From NCBI GenBank assembly GCA_035541895.1, contig DATKMK010000098.1:1-64000 (forward strand): a stretch of 64,000 nucleotides of DNA. The letters are read 5' to 3'. The position numbers were made by a program, and so were the translations under genes. Origin of the DNA: DATKMK01 sp035541895. Its GTDB lineage: Bacteria > Desulfobacterota > Binatia > HRBIN30 > JACQVA1. This document shows positions 15,596 through 25,039 of this stretch, piece by piece (positions within the stretch are counted from its first letter, which is position 1; each line of letters begins with the position of its first letter). The notes under the pieces were generated by a model that had not been told where the DNA came from, searched no databases, and saw only the letters and a list, made by a program, of their open reading frames with translations.

Positions 15596-16729
15596 CTACG
15601 AGGCGCGTGCTGCGGCCGCCGGCTGATAGCCGCACCACGGGTCAGTGGCCAGGTAGCTGCCGGTGAGCGCGTAGGCGCGCGACCGCGACCCGCCGCAAAT
15701 GCCGCGATACTCGCACCGCCCGCAGCGGCCGTGCAAGGCATCGGGATCGCGCAGCGTGCGGAACAGCGCTGAGTTGCGGTAGATGTCGGCAAGGCCCTGT
15801 GTGCGCAGGTTGCCGGCACAGACGGGCAAGAAGCCGCTCGGGAAGACGTCGCCGGTGTGCGACACGAAGGCGAAGCCGTTGCCGGCGTTGACCCCGCGCT
15901 GCGCCAAACCAACCGTATGCCCCGGGCCTTCTGAGCGCTGCAGCAACTGCGGCAACGCCGTGTGTCCGGAGCGCTGCGGTACAGCCCCACCGGCCTCGTG
16001 CTGCGCGACGTAACGCCGATAGTGCGGCGCCTCCGTCACCTTCAGGACGAAGGGCGCGCGCTTCTGCACCGCGTAGAGAATCTCAAACAGGTCCTCGCAC
16101 TGCTCGGGCGTCAGCCCGCCCAGATCCTCGCCGCGCCCGACCGGAACCAGGAAGAACACTTCCCAAAAGACGATGCCCAGGCGCTCGACGAGGTCGACCA
16201 TCTCGCGGAAATACGGCACCGAACGTCCGCATACCGTGGTGTTGATCTGCAAGGGAAGGCCGCACGCGTGCGCCCACTCGACCGCCGCCATGGTCTTGGC
16301 AAAGGCGCCCCGCACGCCGCGGAAGTCGTCGTGCAGTTCGGCACGCGGGAAGTCCAGACTAAGTGCCATCTGGTCGAGATCGGCGTCCTTCAACTGTTTG
16401 ACCAGGCCTTCCGTCAGCCGATCGGTCGCCGCGGGGATGGTGCCCATGCGCAAGCCAAGCTCTTTGCCGCGGCGAATGAGTGCGCACAGGTCCGGGCGCT
16501 TCACCGGGTCACCACCGCTCAAGATGAAGACCGGCGTCCCCATGGCGGCCGTCTGTGCCAGCAGGTCTGCACCTTCATCTGTCGTCAACTCGCCCGGGTG
16601 CCGCAGCGGCTGCGCCGACGCGCGGCAGTGCGTGCACGACAGATCACACGCCTGCGTGGTCTCCCAGATGACCAGGAACGGTGCCTGTGCGAAGTCGACT
16701 TGGGGCGGCCGCTGCATTTTCGGTTGCAT
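15596..16729 (-). CDS. Radical SAM/SPASM domain enzyme (AhbD/NirJ-like, TIGR04053-like)
   Basis: A 377-aa protein; the start is at 16729, with an alternative ATG at 16717. The radical SAM cluster motif CxxxCxxC is C28-C32-C35 (ACDLSCTHCRA), followed by the GGDP SAM-binding motif (FILSGGDPVKRPD). The C-terminal SPASM region has several cysteines (VCAGN, RCGRCEYRGICGG, PWCGY) for auxiliary iron-sulfur clusters. The overall sequence resembles TIGR04053-type and heme-modifying AhbD/NirJ enzymes. Members act on peptides or on heme side chains; the substrate here cannot be read, though a heme function would fit the rich heme protein content nearby. Confidence 0.82.
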   Translation of the reverse strand: MQPKMQRPPQVDFAQAPFLVIWETTQACDLSCTHCRASAQPLRHPGELTTDEGADLLAQTAAMGTPVFILSGGDPVKRPDLCALIRRGKELGLRMGTIPAATDRLTEGLVKQLKDADLDQMALSLDFPRAELHDDFRGVRGAFAKTMAAVEWAHACGLPLQINTTVCGRSVPYFREMVDLVERLGIVFWEVFFLVPVGRGEDLGGLTPEQCEDLFEILYAVQKRAPFVLKVTEAPHYRRYVAQHEAGGAVPQRSGHTALPQLLQRSEGPGHTVGLAQRGVNAGNGFAFVSHTGDVFPSGFLPVCAGNLRTQGLADIYRNSALFRTLRDPDALHGRCGRCEYRGICGGSRSRAYALTGSYLATDPWCGYQPAAAARAS

Positions 16730-16835
16730 GATTGCCGTGACTATGTGTAGGCGAACTGCGCGTCGCCGTCCAGGTGGCAGCGCGCGAGGTTCGCAGTGGC
16801 TTAGCTTCTTTCGACCATATAACATCGGCGCATCT

Positions 16836-18296
16836 ATGCAAGCCGCAGACGCCGAGCTTGCACCGGCCGCCAGCCTGGCCCCTGCCGGCGCCCCGGTCGC
16901 CCCCGTGCAGCTGTCGTTGTTGGACAGCACGCTCCGTTTGTTCACCGAGGTGCGTCCCGGCGAAGGCCTCACCGCCGTGATCATGTTTGCCAACGTCTTC
17001 TTGATCCTCTGCGCCTACTACTTCATCAAGCCGCTACGCGACGGCTGGATCGCCGTGTCCGCCGTCGAGGGGTTCTCGAGTGTGGAGATCAAGGCGTACA
17101 CGAGCTTTGCGCAGGGCGTGGTGTTGATCGGCGCCATGACCCTGTACGCGCGCCTGGTGACGCGCTGGCCGCGGCGCGAGTTGATCACACGCACGACCCT
17201 CTTCTGCATATCCAACCTGCTCGTCTTCTGGCTGCTGCGCCACGAGGACATCGCCGGCGCGGCGATCGTCTTCTACATCTGGGTCGGCATCTTCGGTCTG
17301 TTCGTGGTGTCGCAGTTCTGGGCATTCGCGGCCGATCTCTACACCGACGAGCGTGGCCGGCGGATCATGCCAATGATCGCCATTGGCGCCACCGCCGGCG
17401 CGGTCGCCGGCTCATTGATCACCGAAGCCATCGTGCGCTCCGACATGCTCGACAGCAGCGCCCTGCTGCTGCTGGCGAACGTTCCACTGCTGGCGTCGAT
17501 CGCCTTGACCAGCCTCGCCGACGCGCGCGGCCCGACGGGGGAAGGGTCGCACCCGCACGGCCGTCGTCCACCGGCCGTCCCGGCCCCGGCGGACGACGGC
17601 AAGCACGTCGGGGTCCTCAGGTTGGTGTCCAGCAACCGCTATCTGCTCGCGGTAGCCGGCGTCACCCTGCTCACGCACTGGGTGATTACCAACGGCGATA
17701 ATCTGCTCTTCCGGACCGTGCAGGATGCGCTGACCAGTGACCTCGCGCGACGCGGTGTTTCAGATGCCCAGGCGACACAGGCGTTCGTGCGTGAAGGCAC
17801 CACGGCGTTCTACGGCAGCTTCTTCTTCTGGGTGAACCTCTGCGCCCTTGTACTGCAGGCGTTCGTGGCGTCGCGGCTCCTGAAGTACGGCGGGTTTGGC
17901 GTGATCCTGCTGCTCCTCCCGGTCATCGCGCTGTTGACTCAATCGGCGATGGCCTTCGTACCGTTGCTCCTCGTCGTGCGGGTGATGAAGACCGCGGAAA
18001 GCTCGACGTCCTACTCGATCAACAACACCGCGCAGCAGGTGCTTTGGCTGCCCACCACCACCGAGATGAAGTACAAGGCAAAGCCGGCCATCGAGACCTT
18101 CTTCGTGCGCCTCGGCGACGGCTTGGCAGCGCTCACCGTGCTGGTCGGGGTGCGCCTCTACGCCTTGGCGACGCCGTCACTGTTCGTCTTCAACGTTGCC
18201 CTTGTCGTACTCTGGTTGCTGCTTGGCGTCTTCGTGGTGCGGGAGCATCAGCGGTTGCGGGCGCTGTGCATGGCGCTGGCTGCCACCTGGCAATGA
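16836..18296 (+). CDS. Npt1/Npt2 (ATP/ADP translocase)-family nucleotide carrier
   Basis: A 486-aa membrane protein with about 12 helices. The first helix ends in CAYYFIKPLRDGW, the signature of the plastid/rickettsial nucleotide transporter (NTT/Tlc) family. Further family features include FWAFAADLYTDERGRR and SINNTAQQVLWLPTTTEMKYKAK. NTT carriers exchange ATP for ADP or import nucleotides in plastids and obligate intracellular bacteria, but distant homologues in free-living bacteria are of unknown substrate. The start at 16836 was chosen because the frame further upstream overlaps the divergent radical SAM gene. A TATAAC -10-like box lies at 16818-16823. The next gene encodes a second related carrier. 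Confidence 0.82.
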   Translation: MQAADAELAPAASLAPAGAPVAPVQLSLLDSTLRLFTEVRPGEGLTAVIMFANVFLILCAYYFIKPLRDGWIAVSAVEGFSSVEIKAYTSFAQGVVLIGAMTLYARLVTRWPRRELITRTTLFCISNLLVFWLLRHEDIAGAAIVFYIWVGIFGLFVVSQFWAFAADLYTDERGRRIMPMIAIGATAGAVAGSLITEAIVRSDMLDSSALLLLANVPLLASIALTSLADARGPTGEGSHPHGRRPPAVPAPADDGKHVGVLRLVSSNRYLLAVAGVTLLTHWVITNGDNLLFRTVQDALTSDLARRGVSDAQATQAFVREGTTAFYGSFFFWVNLCALVLQAFVASRLLKYGGFGVILLLLPVIALLTQSAMAFVPLLLVVRVMKTAESSTSYSINNTAQQVLWLPTTTEMKYKAKPAIETFFVRLGDGLAALTVLVGVRLYALATPSLFVFNVALVVLWLLLGVFVVREHQRLRALCMALAATWQ

Positions 18297-18350
18297 GTCG
18301 GCCGCACGCGGCTGGATTTCGCTCATCACAATGATACACACACAACCGTG

Positions 18351-21300
18351 ATGTCGGCCCTCTCGCGTCTCGCGCGCAGCCTCGGGATCGAGGCGGGTGA
18401 GGGACGCGTGTTCGCCTGGGGCGCCGCCACGCTCTTCCTCATCGGCTGGGCCTCGGTGTCGCTCACCAACGTCGCCGAGACGTTCTTCCTGAAGCGCATC
18501 GGCGTGACCCGCCTGCCCATCGTGTTTCTCGTCAACTCCCTGCTGCTGGTGGGCACCACCTACACCGTCAGCCGCATCGCTGCACGCCGCGCGCACCGCC
18601 GCGTGCTGGCAACGACATTCGCCGGACTCGGCGGGATGGTGGCACTACTGTGGTTGCTGGTGCTCGGCCACGTGCGTCCGGTGTTCGTCCTCCTGGTGAT
18701 TGCCTCGAAGCAGCTCGACGCCATCGCCTTGATCGTCTTCTGGACGGTGCTCGGCGGCCTGCTGCACGGGCGCCAGGCCAAGCGCCTCTACGCTCCGATG
18801 ATCGCCGGAGGCACGCTGGGCCGAATTCTCGGCAGCTTCGCGTCCGGCATCATCGGCGGAGCGTTCGGCATCCCCGCATTGCTCCCTGCGGCCGCGATCG
18901 CTGTCGGACTCGCCGGCCTGCTGGCCGCACGTGTGCATTCCACGGTCCCGGCGCGCGTGACGCGGATGACCGCACGCCGGCCGGCCGCGGGATCGGCAGC
19001 CGGCCTCGGAAAATTCGGTCAGCTCTGGCGCGAGAGCCGCCTGTTCCAGCTGCTGGTCTTCAGCGCGCTCTGCGCCGGCACCCTCGGCCCGATGCTCTAC
19101 TTCCAGTTCTCGTACATCGTCGACGCGGCAACGCGCGGTGTCAACGGCGAGATGCGTCTGCTCGACATGTACGCCAAGGTCCGGGGGTTCATCAACGTGG
19201 GCGTGCTGGCCATGCAGTTGGTCGGCACGCCACGAGTGTTTCGGCGCATCGGCGTGCCCTTGGCGGCTACACTGTCCCCGCTCGTCTATCTGGTCGGCTT
19301 CTTCGGCGTGAGCACGCGCCTCGATCTGCCGTCGGGCATCGGCGCCGTCGGCAGCGCCAATCTTCAAGATCACGCCATCCAGGAACCCGCACAGCGGATC
19401 CTGGTCACGCTGCTCCCCGAACGTGCACGCGCCGCGGCAACCTCGCTCATCGAAGGGCCGGTCCAGCGACTGGGGAGTGCGTTCGGCAACATCCTGGTGC
19501 TCGGCGCGCTCGCGGTGAGCACCCCAGCGTGGGTGGGATTTACGGCGCTACCGATCGCGGCGCTGTGGTTGGCGATCGCTGTCGTGCTGTGGCGCATCTA
19601 CCCCACGCTGCTGATCGAAGTGGCGGCCACCGGCCCGATGCACGCGGACGTCGCGCAGCTGCTCCCGGAACTGGTCGATCCGGGAACGCTGCGCGTGTTG
19701 ACTGCTTCGCTCGTCGATCCGGACCCGCGGCGCTGCCGCGCGGCTTGCGCCCTCGTCATCGAGGCACCCTGGCGACGTGCGGTCGCGACACTCGCTCGGG
19801 CGCTGCGCGCCGCGCCACGGGCGAACCGGCCGTTGTTGAGCGAGACCCTGCATGACTGGCTCGAGCGCCACCCCGCCGCGCACCATCCCATGGACGCTGC
19901 CGCACGCGACCTGGAGCCCTTGCTGACGGACACCGGCGCCCTGTCCGCCGTCGAGCGCGCACATCTGGTGGAAACGTACGCGCGCCTGTTGCCCGTGCGC
20001 GGGGCGGACGCGCGCGGCGCGCCAGTCCTCACTGCGTTGCTACACGATCCGGTCCCCGCCGTTCGGCTCGCGGCTCAGGTGCACTGGCAGCGCGCCGGCT
20101 ACACCCGTACGGCCGGCGAAGAGCTGCACGCCGTGCTGGCCGACGCCTTTGCGGGCGATGATCCGGCGGTTCATCACATCGCGATCGAGGCGCTGCGCGC
20201 CACCCTGCTGACGATGGATGGCGCGCGCCTGCGCAGCGTGACTCAGGCGCAGCGCTGGCAGACGCTCCTCGGTCTGTTGACCGAGCGCCTCGACGACCCG
20301 CACGACCGAATCCGTGCAGCCCAGGTTCTGGCGGACGTTGCGGCGCACCACGGCGCCCGCCTCGCCGCTGTTGCCGAGGTCGCCGTCTCGCACGTTGACG
20401 ATCACGACCCGCGCGTCCGCGCCGCGATATTGCGCTTCATCGGGCATGTGCGCCTCGAACAGCACACGGCCCTGTTGATCGAGCGGTTGGCAGCCAGCGA
20501 TGTCCAGGAGGCCGCCGCCGCAGCGGCGGCGCTCGGCGAGCTCGGGCCGGCCGCAATGAACACGCTGCTGCGGACGCTGGAGCGCGGCAAACGCCCCCTA
20601 CGGGCTGCAACCTTGAAAATCTTGCGGGAGATGCCAGTCGATGCCGCGACCCTGCGGTCGCTGATCGACGGCGAGATCAACCTCGTGCGACACGTCCTCT
20701 TGCAGATATCCGGCTTGAGCAGGGGTGCGGCGGCCGACGTGGTCTTGCAGCGTCTCAATGAGCGTGTCGCTGAGGGCCTGCATACCACGCTGCTCCTGCT
20801 CGCCATGCTCCTGCACGAGCACCGCATCGCGACCCTTGGGCGGCTTCTGGCTCAATCAACGGACAGACGCCGGCACGCCGTGTTGCTGGAGGCGTTGGAG
20901 GCCCTCCTCCCGCCGGCCGAAGCCGCGCCACTCGTCCCCTTACTGGAACAGGCCGAGATCTCGACCGTGGCTCTCACGGCCGCGCACGCACTCGGGCGCG
21001 AGCCGCCAACCTTCGACGAGGCGGTGCGCGCCACACTGTCCGACCACGACCGCCTGACACGCACGCTGCTCGCCGCTACACTCGACCCAGAGACGCGCAC
21101 TCGTCTGGCACCGGCGGGCCAGCCTCCAGGCAGCGCCACCCCGGCTGCCGGAGCAGAGTTGCAGCGTCATGAAGCAGGTGCACCCGGAGGACACGAGGAA
21201 GTCATGGCGAACAGAGTGGACATCTTGCTGTACCTGCGCGGCCTCGACCTCTTCTCGCGCGTCAGCACGCGCGACCTCAGCGAGCTGGCAGGCGTGGTAC

Positions 21301-21671
21301 ATGAGGAGAACTACCCGTCCGGTGCCGCCATCGTTCGCGAAGGCGACTTTGGTGACTGCATGTACATTCTCGTCGAAGGCGAAGTGTCCATTACGCGAGA
21401 AGGACACTTGATCAAACGTCTCAAACCGGGCGAGTTCTTTGGCGAGATGTCGCTGTTCGATGGCGAAACCCGTTCTGCCACCGCCAGCGCCACGACGCGC
21501 CTGCGCTTGCTGCGCCTGGAGCGAACCGATCTCCTCCACCTCATGGACGAGCAGCCCAGCATCGCCATCGCCATGTGTCAGACGCTGTCGAGCCGGGTGC
21601 GCGATTTGATCAGCCAGATCGAGAGCCGCGAGCCGAAGGACGACAGCGGGTCCGGACCACCGCGGCACTAG
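18351..21671 (+). CDS. Nucleotide-translocase-like carrier fused to HEAT repeats and cNMP-binding domain
   Basis: An 1106-aa protein (a GTG lies one codon upstream). Residues 1 to about 430 form a 10-12-helix carrier domain related to the preceding Npt-like protein (FLKRIGVTRLPIVFLVNSLL, GGTLGRILGSFASGI). Residues from about 430 to 930 are alpha-helical HEAT/ARM-like repeats (for example DDHDPRVRAAILRFIGHVRL and DPVPAVRLAAQVHWQRAG). Residues from about 950 to 1080 form a Crp-type cyclic-nucleotide-binding domain with phosphate-binding cassette FFGEMSLFDGETRSATA. This suggests transport gated by a cyclic nucleotide or by a protein partner docking on the HEAT scaffold, which is inference. Confidence 0.85.
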   Translation: MSALSRLARSLGIEAGEGRVFAWGAATLFLIGWASVSLTNVAETFFLKRIGVTRLPIVFLVNSLLLVGTTYTVSRIAARRAHRRVLATTFAGLGGMVALLWLLVLGHVRPVFVLLVIASKQLDAIALIVFWTVLGGLLHGRQAKRLYAPMIAGGTLGRILGSFASGIIGGAFGIPALLPAAAIAVGLAGLLAARVHSTVPARVTRMTARRPAAGSAAGLGKFGQLWRESRLFQLLVFSALCAGTLGPMLYFQFSYIVDAATRGVNGEMRLLDMYAKVRGFINVGVLAMQLVGTPRVFRRIGVPLAATLSPLVYLVGFFGVSTRLDLPSGIGAVGSANLQDHAIQEPAQRILVTLLPERARAAATSLIEGPVQRLGSAFGNILVLGALAVSTPAWVGFTALPIAALWLAIAVVLWRIYPTLLIEVAATGPMHADVAQLLPELVDPGTLRVLTASLVDPDPRRCRAACALVIEAPWRRAVATLARALRAAPRANRPLLSETLHDWLERHPAAHHPMDAAARDLEPLLTDTGALSAVERAHLVETYARLLPVRGADARGAPVLTALLHDPVPAVRLAAQVHWQRAGYTRTAGEELHAVLADAFAGDDPAVHHIAIEALRATLLTMDGARLRSVTQAQRWQTLLGLLTERLDDPHDRIRAAQVLADVAAHHGARLAAVAEVAVSHVDDHDPRVRAAILRFIGHVRLEQHTALLIERLAASDVQEAAAAAAALGELGPAAMNTLLRTLERGKRPLRAATLKILREMPVDAATLRSLIDGEINLVRHVLLQISGLSRGAAADVVLQRLNERVAEGLHTTLLLLAMLLHEHRIATLGRLLAQSTDRRRHAVLLEALEALLPPAEAAPLVPLLEQAEISTVALTAAHALGREPPTFDEAVRATLSDHDRLTRTLLAATLDPETRTRLAPAGQPPGSATPAAGAELQRHEAGAPGGHEEVMANRVDILLYLRGLDLFSRVSTRDLSELAGVVHEENYPSGAAIVREGDFGDCMYILVEGEVSITREGHLIKRLKPGEFFGEMSLFDGETRSATASATTRLRLLRLERTDLLHLMDEQPSIAIAMCQTLSSRVRDLISQIESREPKDDSGSGPPRH

Positions 21672-21681
21672 CAAGCACAGC

Positions 21682-21705
21682 GCTGCGGCCCTCGAGGCCC
21701 GCAGC
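21682..21705. terminator. Hairpin between convergent genes
   Basis: GCTGCGG and its complement frame a 24-nt inverted repeat with one mismatch, in the 74-bp gap between the converging carrier-fusion gene and the L,D-transpeptidase-like gene. No T-tract is present on either side, so it is a candidate bidirectional terminator only. Confidence 0.4.
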
Positions 21706-21745
21706 GAACCAACGCGCGCGGATCGGGACGGCCCCTGCGGCAAGC

Positions 21746-23368
21746 CTAGCGCGTGCTCACGACCGTCGTTGCCAGCCCCGGGAACGGGTGATGCGCGCCT
21801 ACCTTACGCAACTCTTTGGCGAAGGGAATGTCGACCAGACGATAGAACTGAATCTTCTCGGTCTCATAGTCTGCTTCGCGCAGCACGATGCGCTCGTACT
21901 CCGAACCGTCCACGGCATCCCTGCCGATGAACCGACCGTCCTTGATGGCATGAAAGACGCCGCGGTCTGATGCATCGTACGACAGATCGCCGCCATAGAG
22001 CCAGTCGTAGTAGGCGTGACGCTCATCCCGGACACGCAGATGGTCGGGCTTGTTGTCCTTGAGCGCGTAGGCGATGAAGTAGCGCACGCCCATCACCTCG
22101 GGTGCGAAGTCGCCGTCGATGTCGAAGACGTCGTAGAGATATGACGTGTTGAGGAACATATCCACCCGGTACAGCTGCTCAGTGTCCGAAGGCAGGATCT
22201 GGCGCAGCTCCGAGATGTGACCGGCGTTCAGATGGGTGCAGCCGTGTGACATGGGCCCGCGCGAGAGCAGCCAAAGATATTGGTACGGCAATCCGTCGCG
22301 GCTGCCGCGGCGCACCGAGCGCCAGGCTGTCGGCAGGAAGGCGGTTTCGGCGGGCTTCATCTGCCAGAAGAGCGTGTGCACCGCGTTGTGTAGGCGCGTG
22401 CCGACATGCATGTACGGGATCCACGGGAAGTAGCTGTAATAGTCATCCGTCGGCACGTGGTCGACGGTCTGCGTCCGCTGGTGCGTTGTGAGCGCGCGCC
22501 GCCCCGGAGTCGGATACTCGGGAATCTGGCGCCCGCGGTAGGTCGTGTACTCGTTGAACGTGCCGACCGGGTAGATCGCCGTGAACTCGGCGAACTGCAG
22601 CGCCCCATCGCGTACGGGATAGATGCCATGCGTGACCTGCGTGAACAGCTGCAAGAACGCCGGGCGCGGATCATCGAGGGGTTGTTGGTCGCCATCGCCT
22701 TGCGGACACCGTTTCACGAGCGCAGTGAGTTGCGCGGCAACGTCGGGCGGCAGCTCGGCGACGAACAGACGTGTCGGCAGCATCAGGTTCACGAGCTCGA
22801 GCTGGCGCTCGCTGTCCATGTGCACGCGATCTGCGGGCCGCACGCGGGCCACCCAGCGCCGCAGCACCTCGTCCACCGGCATGCGGATGCGGAAGACGCG
22901 TCCGGGGTTGAGCTGCTCCATCAACTGCAGATTGCGCGCCCGCACGACGTCGTCGGAGAGTGTCGCCTGCTCCGCCACGAGTCGCTCGACCTGCGCCACC
23001 TTGAGGGTCGACTCGAACTCTTCGAAGCCCAGGTTCTGCGTCAGCACCAAGCGGCCGTCGTCGATCAACGCGCGGTACGTCCCGTACCGGTGCAGGAGGT
23101 CTGTCGCGTACTCGCGGAGCATGTCATCCGACAGCACGACCGTAACGCGCAACTGATTGCCGCGTCCGAGGTGCAGGTGCACACGCTGCGGATCGTCGGC
23201 GCGCGGCGCGAAGCCGGTGTAGAAGGCGGGCTCGTAGCGGTCGTAGTACATCCCGAAACGCGGCGGCTCTTCGAGGGCAGACACGCCGGGCTCCGCTGCG
23301 GCAGAGCGTGGGTGCGCAACAATGAGGGCGAGGGGGCCGATCAGCGCGATGGCGAGTGTACGCATCAT
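21746..23368 (-). CDS. Secreted L,D-transpeptidase-like protein (paralogue B)
   Basis: A 540-aa exported protein with signal peptide to about residue 25 (PRSAAAEPG). A large N-terminal region (30-300) carries the motif YEPAFYTGFAPRADDPQR, shared with the upstream paralogue. The C-terminal part has the YkuD-type catalytic signature SRGPMSHGCTHL with C377 and H375, and a candidate first histidine H331 (NAVHT). L,D-transpeptidases cross-link peptidoglycan or attach proteins to it in the periplasm. Here the residue after SHGCT is His instead of the usual Arg. It lies 18 bp downstream of paralogue A behind a GAGGAGAGGA ribosome site, so it belongs to the same operon. Confidence 0.78.
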   Translation of the reverse strand: MMRTLAIALIGPLALIVAHPRSAAAEPGVSALEEPPRFGMYYDRYEPAFYTGFAPRADDPQRVHLHLGRGNQLRVTVVLSDDMLREYATDLLHRYGTYRALIDDGRLVLTQNLGFEEFESTLKVAQVERLVAEQATLSDDVVRARNLQLMEQLNPGRVFRIRMPVDEVLRRWVARVRPADRVHMDSERQLELVNLMLPTRLFVAELPPDVAAQLTALVKRCPQGDGDQQPLDDPRPAFLQLFTQVTHGIYPVRDGALQFAEFTAIYPVGTFNEYTTYRGRQIPEYPTPGRRALTTHQRTQTVDHVPTDDYYSYFPWIPYMHVGTRLHNAVHTLFWQMKPAETAFLPTAWRSVRRGSRDGLPYQYLWLLSRGPMSHGCTHLNAGHISELRQILPSDTEQLYRVDMFLNTSYLYDVFDIDGDFAPEVMGVRYFIAYALKDNKPDHLRVRDERHAYYDWLYGGDLSYDASDRGVFHAIKDGRFIGRDAVDGSEYERIVLREADYETEKIQFYRLVDIPFAKELRKVGAHHPFPGLATTVVSTR

Positions 23369-23386
23369 TCCTCTCCTCTTCGATCG

Positions 23387-25039
23387 TCACTTCAGCAACA
23401 GCTTGCTGCGATCCGTCACGTGCCCGGCGCCAACCTTCCGCAACTCGCGGTTGAGCTCGTAGCCCGGCGTGCTGTCGAACGCCACCGGCTTGATGCGGTA
23501 GAACTGAATGGGCTCCGGCGCGAACTTCGCCTCGTACAGCGGCACGTTCGTAAGTGTCTCGACTTCTTCCGCCTTCTTGAGCCTGTAGCGGCATACGGGA
23601 ACCTGCTTGAGACTCGCATGCCCAACGTCACCCATCGTAATGTTGTCGCCGTAGAGCCAGTGGTAGAACGGCGCGCGCCGATTGGTGACGTACGATCGGA
23701 TCGGTGTGTGATCGCGGTTCTTGTAGGCGAGGTAGTACTGTACGCCCATTACCGCGGGAGAGCCGTTCCCTTGGATGTCGAAGACCTCGTAGCACTGCGG
23801 CAGGCTGCGGAACGTGGGGAGGCGTTCCAGGACCGTCGATTCGCTCGGGACGATCTGCCGCAACTCGCTCATGTGTCCGGACGCGAGCCGCGTACAGCCG
23901 TGCGACGTCGGCCCACGGCTGATGATCCACAGGTTCTGGTACGGCTTCTTGCCGTCCCGCTCTCCCATGACCTTGCGCCAGTCGCTCGGCAGGAACGGAG
24001 TCGCGCCCAGCCCGCAACGCACACCGGCGTTGTGAAAGGCATTGTAGACGATCCCGCCAGCGTGTTCGTAGGGCAGCATGGTGATGAAGCCGTAGCCGGG
24101 ATTGGGCGATAGATAGTCCACCATCCCGGTGATCCCGCGGCCTTGCGTGCGCGGGATCAACGGCCAAACACCGCTGACGCCGAACTCGGGCAGCCGCTCG
24201 CCTTTGTACGTTGTCGTCGCGTCGATCGTGCCAGCGGGGTAGATGGCGGTGAATTCTACTGCGTCGACAAAACCGTCGCGGACCCGATAGTGGCCGTTGG
24301 TCGCACGATCCAGGAAGGCCGCTGCCAGCTCACGAAACGCCGGCGAGTCCGGTTTCTCCGTGCGTGCCAGCTCGACCGCCCGCGAGAGCGACGACGCCAG
24401 CTCCGGACTCAGCTGATACACGTTCACACGCCCCGGGAGGATCGCGTTGGCCGCGTCGAGTTGCTTTGCCGTCGAGCTCATGTCCTCGGCGCTCATGCCG
24501 GCGAGCTGAGCGTGCCAGCTGGCGACCACCTTGTCCACCGGCATCTTGATGTGGAAGACGCGCTCGGGGTTGAGCGTGCCCATGATCTCGACACTCTTCT
24601 GCCGATACGCGTTGGGCGCGGACGCGTCACGGCTCTTGGCCGCCTCTGCCACGCCGGCCTGCTCGAGCTTCGCGACGAAGCGCTCGTACTCGCGGTTGGT
24701 CGTCAACTCGATGACTTTGGCGTCGATCAGCTCCTGGTACGTCTGCCGCCGCGTCAGCAGATCGTCCAGATAGGCATCGAGTTCCTGGTCGCCGAGAACG
24801 ACGGTGACACGCACCTGATTGCCGCGCGACAGGCGGATGTGCAGGCGCTGCGGATCCTGGGTCCGGGGCGCGAAACCGGTGTAGAAGGACGGCTCGTACC
24901 AATGGAAGTAGACCCCCTGTGGCGGCTCGCTACCGTCCCAGGTCGTGTCGGTGGCTTCGAGTGCGGCGAAGGCACTGCAGCGGGCCAGGGCAACGCCGAG
25001 TGCGAGCGTAACGGCGGCAAGTGTGCGGGCGATTCTCAT
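23387..25039 (-). CDS. Secreted L,D-transpeptidase-like protein (paralogue A)
   Basis: A 550-aa exported protein whose ATG overlaps the stop of the dikinase-like gene by 4 nt (ATGA), indicating translational coupling. The signal peptide is MRIARTLAAVTLALGVALA. N-terminal YEPSFYTGFAPRTQDPQR and LSRGNQVRVTVVLGD align directly with paralogue B. The catalytic motif is SRGPTSHGCTRL with C382 and H380, plus an upstream histidine in YNAFHNAG. The long N-terminal region is not part of the usual YkuD domain and is unrecognised. It presumably acts on peptidoglycan peptides; substrate and reaction are inferred. Confidence 0.8.
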   Translation of the reverse strand: MRIARTLAAVTLALGVALARCSAFAALEATDTTWDGSEPPQGVYFHWYEPSFYTGFAPRTQDPQRLHIRLSRGNQVRVTVVLGDQELDAYLDDLLTRRQTYQELIDAKVIELTTNREYERFVAKLEQAGVAEAAKSRDASAPNAYRQKSVEIMGTLNPERVFHIKMPVDKVVASWHAQLAGMSAEDMSSTAKQLDAANAILPGRVNVYQLSPELASSLSRAVELARTEKPDSPAFRELAAAFLDRATNGHYRVRDGFVDAVEFTAIYPAGTIDATTTYKGERLPEFGVSGVWPLIPRTQGRGITGMVDYLSPNPGYGFITMLPYEHAGGIVYNAFHNAGVRCGLGATPFLPSDWRKVMGERDGKKPYQNLWIISRGPTSHGCTRLASGHMSELRQIVPSESTVLERLPTFRSLPQCYEVFDIQGNGSPAVMGVQYYLAYKNRDHTPIRSYVTNRRAPFYHWLYGDNITMGDVGHASLKQVPVCRYRLKKAEEVETLTNVPLYEAKFAPEPIQFYRIKPVAFDSTPGYELNRELRKVGAGHVTDRSKLLLK

